Of a DNA stretch of 64,000 nucleotides, positions 56,710 to 64,000 are shown piece by piece. Numbering within the stretch: position 1 is the stretch's first letter; the number at the start of each line of letters is the position of its first letter. The notes beneath the pieces were generated by a model. It saw only the letters and a program-made list of their open reading frames with translations, did no database searches and was not told the DNA's origin. Position numbers and translations under genes: made by a program. The DNA is from Gordionus sp. m RMFG-2023. Taxonomy: Eukaryota > Nematomorpha > Gordioida > Chordodea > Parachordodidae. The stretch covers positions 11,417,882 to 11,481,881 of the forward strand of contig NC_088778.1 of assembly GCF_954871325.1 (NCBI RefSeq), given 5' to 3'.

Positions 56710-57286
56710 AAAATATTTTTCGTAATTTTACTAATGATATAAAATATGACAAGTGACGGTTGTCAAATTTTTATTAAAAATAAATTATACGTATATAAAT
56801 TATAATTACAACCTTCAGAATTATGTTCATGTAGATCTTAAGTTAATTTATATTGTATTGTAATTTTTACAATTAAGAGTTAGGTTAATTTAAGGTTAAA
56901 CATAATGCAACCAAACTTTAATACGATCGGGCGAGATAATAAAAATATTCCTTTTTTGGGTATTTTTCTTTAACAAAACGAATCCGAAATACTCACTTAT
57001 ATAAAATACGAATAAATTTTTATAATTTTTTTTAGGATAAACTTAAACAACTATTTTTTCCATAATATTTAACTATTTTGATCTGTATGTAGTTAATATT
57101 ATCTTTAAAAATTAGTTATTAACTAGTATACTAAACTTCATTTTATATTTTAAATCTATGATAAAATATAAACAAATTATGAAAATGATTCCTGTATAAT
57201 TAATATATATCAATCATATGGTTTATAAAATCCTCACCCATCCTAATAAAGCTTGGAAGGTCTATATTTTTGAATAAAGAGAGATT
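56710..57286. promoter_or_regulatory. Shared 577-bp interval between divergent NudC and ATG2
   Basis: The NudC start codon (minus strand) and the ATG2 start codon (plus strand) are separated only by this AT-rich stretch. Both promoters and 5' untranslated regions must lie here unless upstream non-coding exons exist. No repeat, element or clear TATA box stands out. A bidirectional promoter is inferred from the geometry alone. Confidence 0.5.
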
Positions 57287-60200
57287 ATGCCTTGGTATTT
57301 TCCATGGTCTGACTCAATTGTGTTAAAAGCTTATAGATATCTTTTAAATAGATATTTAGGCTATTATATATCAGAAAAGTTACTCTTGGATCAATTAGAT
57401 ATTAATTTAAGCCTTGGTACTAGTTCAATTAAAGATGTTAATTTAAACTCAGAAGTATTAAAAATGCTTAATTTTATTAAAAACCAATCTTAGAATATTA
57501 ATAATGTCCTTATGGACAATGCCATACCTTTTGTTTTAATTGATGGATACATAAAAAGTATCAATTTTGCCATCCCATGGTCAACAATTATTTATGAACC
57601 ATCTGAAATAGAAATAAAAGATTTTGATATATTTATTAAACCTAAATTTTTAAATAGAGGTAACCTAACCATATCAAAATTTAACATTTAATTTACTAAT
57701 TTTTTAGGATTATTAAACATTTCAAATTCTTTGACGATGTCTGATAGTCTTAGGTTAGTGCAGGAATATTTAGAAAGTGATATTAATTCAAGCGAATTAT
57801 TGCACCAAAGTAATTTTGAAGGATTAGAACTATTTGCCAAAACATTAGAGTCAAGTATTGATTATTTATTTTTAAATTCTAATTTATTAAATGTATTAGT
57901 TTTAACTCGTATAAAATTAAAAATTACGAATCTAAATATTTATTTATGTTATTCATCATGCGATAATGAAATTTTTAATAAACAATATAAAATATCAATA
58001 TCAAAGTAAAACTAATTAATTAATTTTTGTAAAAGTTAAAAATTTTAGTTTACAATTTTATGATTCCCATATTTTGCAAGTACCACAAAATATAAATACA
58101 AAAACAAATGGTCTACATGACATTCAAGACACACCTATTGACCATTTTTATAAAAAAATTATCAAATTTTCACCTGTGGAAATACTTGTGGATAATTTAG
58201 CTTGTAATGAGAAAAGAAAAGTATTAATTTTAAAAAAAATTTAATATTATATACTAAGACAAATTTTAAGGACTCAAACTCTACTATGTATCAAGATACT
58301 ATAAAAAATAAAAACTTTTTGCCTATATTATATTGTCTTTTTGAAAGTCAATTATCATTGACAAGTAAAACAGATGAAAAGAATATTAAAGACCCCAATG
58401 TATTTATTTTTATTATAAATTTATTAACTATTATATTTTATTTTCAGTTTGAAATTGATTGTCAAATAAGTCCATTTGTAATGTTGGTAGCACCATCTAC
58501 TGTGGTTGATATAATCAAAATATTAAGAATGTTTAATAATCCTACAGGTTTACTTAATTATATACATATATATTCTTGATTTGAAAAAAAATTAAATGTA
58601 AGCAATTACAATAAGCATATTTTTATTTTTAACCTATAATGCTACTATAATACTAAATTCAATTTTATTAAAATACATTATTTTAGATCTTATCAATGTT
58701 CAAAATGAATCCTCTGAAAGAAGCATGATTCCTAATAAAATCAATAATAGTAATTTAATATTTATTATATAAGATTTTTATCACAGACTATTTAAAAACT
58801 TTGTTTTTGTTCTTATAGTGGAGATTAAAAATGATGATTATAATTTTATTTTAAATAGCTATATGTTGTATTTTTTGGGACCTATGGCAAGAAGTTGATT
58901 TGATAAAGAATTTTGGCAAAATCATGATTTCAACAATTAGGGTTGTTAATTGACTATTAGTAGCCTTTATTTTAAAACAGATGCCAAAAAATCTTATAAG
59001 TTTTAATTCTCCAAATTTTGCCCCCCCCCTCCCAGCGCCATTTTTATTTTACAAATTTTAAAGACTGATAATATTCAACTAATTATATTCACTCAAAAAA
59101 AATTTTCATTTATTATATTTATACTAGATCACAGAAGTTTAAATGATCAATTTTCTTCAATTACTCTCTCCCCACAAAAAGGTTATTAATAATATTATTT
59201 TTTTATATTAAAATAAAACCTTCATAAAGTGACAATTTGAAATCGATTATTTTTTACCTAACCTGAATTAATTGTGAAACCTCAACTAACCATTTTTATT
59301 TTCTGAAGTATAGACATTAGTAATTATTTGAACATGGAATCCCAGTCTTTTTATGTATGAAAGGCTGGTGTGTGATGGCTGGCCGTTTTTATCCCAGATG
59401 TCGTAGGGCGTCATCTTGAAGGATTGGTTGAAGATTGGGGAATTAATAGGAGAAAAGATTCGATAATATGAAAGTCGATATAGATAAATACCAAATTTAC
59501 ATGGCAAAGTGGCTTATATCCAGGTGAAAGTTGAGAGCTTTATGAAACGATTCCATTGAGTTTTTTATTATAGTTTGATAGATAATCATTTGACCAGGAG
59601 ATTAAAGAGTTAGGTAAAGCAAGAATCGTTGGTAGAGCTGGCGTTGAAATTTTATGGAAATTGATCAGACTTTAGGGAAGTGGATATATTGGGATTGTGA
59701 TTGGTTTTTGGGAGTTGGGCATTAGAAATCTCGGGGACCATTAATATTAAATTAGCCTTCTATAGTTATTGTAATTGTTCTGTTGCACAAGGGACAAATT
59801 TGAATGGACATATATTATATTATCAATCAAGAAAATTTTAAATTTATTATTGAGTGTCTCACTTTATCATTTGATTTAATTAATTTTAAACACGGGAATT
59901 TTTATTGTACTTCAATTTAGACCAGCGGTGAAATTAGAATGGACGACTGTAATTTTATAAGAATAGCCTAGGTTTATAATTAATCCAAATTAATATCATA
60001 GAAAAAGACCTTTGAAGTTCTAAGATGTCAGTATGTAATATAGGATGTTTTAAGAAAATTTAATAAATTGATAATGTTTCCTTCATTTGAAAACCATATA
60101 TATTTTAATATACCAGCTGTAAGATTTAAATAAATACAATTTATAAAAACCGAACTGGTTTACGGGTCGACAGTTATTTATAATGTTTCGGTTCTCCTTT

Positions 60201-61692
60201 CAAAATATTCTTATAACGGTTCGATTACGGGTCGAAAATTTATATTGGTTTCGAACTTCGGTTCCGTTACAGGATTATAATTTCTGGTAAAAATTCAAAC
60301 ACTGTTATTATCGTTTAAATGAATACATGACTATTAAAAGTAATCTTTATCATATAATACGCTCTATATTTCAGTTAAATTTAGATGTATTTATTTTTAA
60401 TTTTTTTTATCGTTATTCTCGCTTATTCCACTTGATTGTTTTAGTTTGTGTATTCATGGAAAAAAATCACAATTACATAATTTACCTTTTTTTACTAGGC
60501 ATAGACTCATCTTTTATGTCTCGATACTCCAATAATCCGCCCCTCTCCTGCGAAGAGCAGTCTTCGACCGACCCATCAATTCTAACCAACAAAAGCAGAT
60601 CAAAAAGTGAAATGGAGGACCAGGCAAACAATTTAACCTCTTTCAACTTGCTAATACCCGAATTTAAGTGCATATTGCTCTATGAAGATTTTGGTTGTGC
60701 CAAATCAGGCCAAGAGATTAACGCGGTTTTGTCTTTGGAAATTGAAACATTTTTTGGCCGCTTGAGAGCTACTTATCATGGTGGCGATATGAATAGTGGG
60801 GATAAATTATATAGGGAGGCGATAAATATGGATTTGTTAGCCTTGGGGCGAGATCATTTATGGTGAGTAGAGTCAGCTCGATATTACCGTTAATATGAGT
60901 GGTTAGACTTCATTGAAAAAATTAAATAATCAGTTTTCAATAAAATCTGGTAAACGAGAGGATATTCGCAAAATAAAGATTTGATTTGATGTATTACCTT
61001 AGAAATTACTCTGATTTGTATGAGAAATATAATCTGTTTATAACCTTACTTAATCCATGAAAAAAAATTTTTTTATTTATTTAGCCGTAATATAATTTTA
61101 AAACCTTTGAATTGTTTCAAAATTTGATGTCCTAAGAACCAAAAAATATTTAAAAATTAATTAATACATTCTTTTTTAAAAATTAAATAACAGCCTAGAA
61201 ACCTCTGGATTACACTTTCACTTTGAGCGTAATCAATTCGCCAATGATACGATCTTATCCCAAATACTGGTTACTGCTCTATCTTTAGAACTAAACGAAT
61301 CCCTTTACAATCAAGGTTGGGACGCTCAAAATTTTCGCAAAACTGAAGATACAAATGACACAAATTCGCATAAAATTCGTACTTATCCTGTGCTAAAATT
61401 ATTATCAACCGTGGAAGAGATGAACCCTCATTTAAAAAATGAGGAATGCCTCAGGTTCGATTTTACTCAATTTATTAGTAATTCCGCCAGAAAAGATGCC
61501 AAGCAACGACTAGACGACAATCAAGACATAATGAGACCTTTTAAGATCGCTAGATCCAACGGTGGAGTAAACAAAAAAAATTTGGACATAAAAATCAAGG
61601 CCATTATATACGAGTGCGATATAACTCTTTACGAACGAGTTCAGATACTATTGTACGTTCTGAAAACGTTCTCTAGCTCGTTGGCAGCTAAG
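57287..61692 (+). CDS. ATG2: ATG2 autophagy lipid-transfer protein, N-terminal third (9 exons, continues beyond window)
   Basis: ATG2 is a chorein-type bridge protein that moves lipid from the ER to the growing phagophore. In-phase exons: 57287-57454, 57494-57659, 57708-58005, 58049-58220, 58259-58399, 58448-58547, 58687-58749, 60499-60862 and 61194-61692. Together they give 657 codons. The start matches the ATG2 chorein N-terminus (PWSDSIVLKAYRYLLNRYLG, LDQLDINLSLG, FAIPWSTI). Next comes the conserved segment with LRLVQEYL and LEGLELFAKTLES. Exons 8 and 9 (LLIPEFKCILLYEDFG, LDIKIKAIIYECDITLYERV) are more diverged but keep the phase and the beta-strand pattern of the family. Introns are 39, 48, 43, 38, 48, 139, 1,749 and 331 bp. 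The stops seen when reading straight through lie in mini-introns, so the gene looks intact. Known ATG2 proteins are about 1,900 residues, so two thirds is missing here. The large intron after exon 7 holds a copia fossil fragment. Exons 1-6 are nearly certain; exons 7-9 are likely. Confidence 0.85.
59286..59720 (-). mobile_element. Copia-type integrase fragment (fossil) in ATG2 intron 7
   Basis: The minus strand shows the C-terminal integrase pattern of Ty1/copia elements, the TPYDIW motif followed by a SYIKRLGFHVQI-like segment. It is a short, broken fragment without LTRs, inside the 1,749-bp intron of ATG2. Confidence 0.5.
60120..60290. repeat. GC-richer GGTTCGATTACGGGTCG-type repeats
   Basis: Several irregular copies of CGGTTC and ACGGGTCGA motifs in an AT-rich intron resemble hAT subterminal arrays elsewhere in the window. 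No full element could be delimited. Confidence 0.3.
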
Positions 61693-62878
61693 GTATTTAT
61701 TAGTCAAGGCATGTATACTTAAAAAAAATATTAACCATTTTTGACAGTGTTTTTCTTCGTTTTCGAACAGAAACTCTTATTATGATAACACAAAATATTC
61801 AATTTTTACTTTTCATTCAATTTCAAGAACATCATGGATAAAAAAAAGTCAATATTCCTATTTTTACCGTTCTTTCGAATCAAGTCAATTGTAAAATGAA
61901 TATTTTTTATCTAAATTTAATTTTTATTTTTTTTTGCAGAGAGAATATCTACTTTAATTTAATTGAATAAAAAGACTTGGTACTTCCCAATGTTTTTTAA
62001 CTATTTAGCTTTGTATTATAGAAAAATATAGCGCAACTTTGTTTTATGAGTATGACCTAATGATTTTAAAGAGAAAGACAATTACAATAAATAATTCTTT
62101 TAAACACCTACCTTCAGAATTCATTTCATATTTTATTTAAAATTTACATGAAGAATGCATAATTTTATAAAGCCATCAAAAAAATTTTGATAGTAGGATT
62201 TTGATTTTTTAAATTAAAGGGAAAGAAAGGATTATCTAAAATACAAAGAGGGGGAGAGATTTATAGAAAATTAAGTGTTTTTAAGATCTTAAGTAAATTG
62301 CGCCATCAAGATTTTTTTTTAGGGATTCCGGGCAATATTTTGATAATAAAAAAAAAAGATTGGCCGTGCCAGGCCATTCTATTTGTTCTTTATTAATTTA
62401 TATATATCTATACTTTCATGACAAAGGACGATGAATACAATTATCATTGTAATAGGTATAATGTATAAACAAGAGCGATATTCGACAATTGTACAAAATG
62501 GCGAACTACGTGGGAATTCACGAGTGTATGTCCCAAAGGGTAATCACGCTTGGTTATTTAATTTCAAAATTTGATAAAATTAATTATAATAACCTTGTGC
62601 TGCCTATTTATAGGCATAGGCCATTCTTTCTCCCTTAGGGGGAGGCGTTAGCTCGGGGGCGGGACCCTTAATGTATTTCCGACCACCGGAGTGACTAGAG
62701 GGCTGCTATCGCAACCTCTCATTTCCAGCTGGATCTATCGATCCATAATAGACTATCGTATTTAACAACTATTTATTAATAGCGTATAATATGTAATACA
62801 AAAACAAGTAATTATAAAGCGATATAATATTTTTATGTATAAATGCTATTGTGGGGGGGCAGGGGGCGTTCCTGTGGG
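61693..62878. other. Region between last visible ATG2 exon and the retroelement
   Basis: The donor GTATTT follows exon 9 at 61693. AT-rich DNA follows to about 62370, then GC-richer sequence that probably belongs to the retroelement's non-coding 3' part. No further ATG2 exon is recognised. Confidence 0.4.
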
Positions 62879-64000
62879 CTAAAATGTCTTCGAGGTGATC
62901 GTATCTCCGTCCTGCGTGAGCTTTAGTGTTTCATCGAAAACGGCTGGATCAAATTCTTTGAAAAGCTCCTCCATCCTTGAGATGTTAGGTGCATCGGGTT
63001 CTTCCGGGACTTGGATAGGGGTTGAGGCTCTAATCCACGGAAGGGCACGGTCGATTGGGGAGCCCTCCACATCGATGTCATGTAATACGTTGTGAGCCGA
63101 TTTATCTGGCATCCATTCCCTGCTTGGTTGATCCGCTTGATTGCTTTCCAAAGCGATCCAAGTTAGGTTCCTGGCTAGTTGAACGTATTGATGGAAACGG
63201 ATGGACAGCATGATTTTGGTCACTAGGATTTCGCAGGCTGGTGAGCGCGATCCCCCTTTTTCACTATCGTGTATGCGATCTGGCTGTCCGTGACGATGGA
63301 AGATATCGAATTGTACTTATTGAGACCATATTTGCACCCTACCCATATAGCGAGCAGTTCCTTTTGGTTTATGTGAGAGGAGGCATACTCAGGGATGCCC
63401 AGGGAAAGCTTGGCTTCCTCGAAAGTGAAGGATGCCTTCTCCAGTCCTTCTGCTATGCCTTGGTGAGTGTCGGAGGTGTCAACATGAATGATGGCGTTTA
63501 CCGGGAAGGTGAACGGAAAGGGTTTCATGAGCGCCGCTATGGCTGTTACGGGGAATATGCTCTGATATAATCGATAGGCGAGGTCTCCTCTGTATCCAAC
63601 ATCGTATGGTAGTAGGGTGTGAATACTCTTTATAGCTCGGTAATCGAATATGTATAGTGGTTTAGTATGCCTAAACCTCCAAGGTAATATCCCTTTCGAA
63701 AGACATGGCCTGCAGGGTTAGTTTATACAATATAAGCTGACAAACTTTAGTTTTTTCTTATTTTCCGCATCCACCATTGCCGTTTTGCTTAAGTCAATAT
63801 CAATGTCCATGTATCGAATCTTCCCCGTTGAGATAGTGACGGATTTAGTGTGGTTCACTGTTAATCCCCATAGAGGCGCTACCTTGAAGAAAGCGATGGT
63901 GTCTTCGAAGACGATATGTTCGTCTGCGTGGAAGATGATAACGTCATCCAGGTATACTGAGAAATTAGCTTTCTTTACCGCTTTGTTACATATAGAACAA
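62879..64000 (-). mobile_element. Retroelement fossil, DIRS-like RT and RNase H, runs off the right edge
   Basis: On the minus strand: the C-terminal half of a reverse transcriptase with a YLDD box (about 64000-63740), an RNase H domain (about 63528-63230; HVDTSDT, HINQKELLAIW and VTDSQIAYTIVKKG segments), and a tail with the ESNQADQPSRE motif that ends DIRS/Ngaro-type RNase H regions (to 62879). Its base composition is clearly less AT-rich than the rest of the window. It appears broken, with few interruptions in the visible part. Family assignment between DIRS and other LTR kin is uncertain. Confidence 0.7.

Noticed and set aside
57455-57493. In-frame stop in the first ATG2 open frame, suggesting a pseudogene
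   Set aside because: The stop lies in a 39-bp GT-AG mini-intron. Conserved ATG2 sequence continues right after the acceptor, in the same frame.
60327-60498. Upstream part of the 179-codon frame as an independent gene start
   Set aside because: It is AT-driven intron sequence. The ATG2-like part begins at the acceptor 60499 in the phase left by exon 7.

Overview
This is a strongly AT-rich eukaryotic window. It holds two host genes in its right third and a dense, multiply nested population of transposable elements elsewhere. The host genes are NudC (minus strand) and the start of ATG2 (plus strand), arranged head to head about 580 bp apart. Most of their introns are tiny (38-48 bp, GT-AG). The mix of elements (hAT, piggyBac, a Sola-like family, RTE and restriction-endonuclease-type LINEs, Ty3/gypsy, copia, a DIRS-like retroelement, MITEs) suits an invertebrate animal or close relative. 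The lineage cannot be fixed from the sequence alone.

Layout. 1-7.4 kb: decayed DNA, a foldback MITE, and one hAT element with its ends (3282-6278). 7.6-15.6 kb: a satellite array split by a 6.6-kb element (8691-15309) whose inverted ends are built from a 13-bp minisatellite and a 118/119-bp satellite. 15.8-16.3 kb: a 122-bp tandem repeat. 17.1-18.6 kb: a 5'-truncated RTE LINE with an 11-bp target duplication, then a tRNA-like SINE. 19.2-20.5 kb: a polypyrimidine tract. 21-24 kb: a decayed hAT fragment and a 1,068-bp non-autonomous hAT with perfect 8-bp duplications. 24.2-27.2 kb: a nearly full-length LINE with an N-terminal zinc finger, RT and a restriction-like endonuclease. 27.8-28.7 kb: two Harbinger-like MITEs. 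29.1-34.7 kb: a hAT element with intact ends into which a piggyBac carrying an open 568-codon transposase has inserted. 35-36.5 kb: piggyBac and hAT fragments.

37.9-56.7 kb is NudC. Its second intron is 17.6 kb long and made mostly of nested elements: a MITE; a long-inverted-repeat element holding a hAT derivative and a gypsy fossil, whose right LTR is split by another hAT that itself holds a third hAT, a gypsy piece and a SINE-like unit; and a second long-inverted-repeat element (50736-55220, TTAC duplications) holding a fourth hAT. The coding exons still join in phase into 333 residues.

57.3-61.7 kb carries nine in-phase exons covering about the first third of ATG2. The rest of that gene probably lies to the right of the window, beyond a DIRS-like retroelement fossil that runs off the edge (62.9-64.0 kb).
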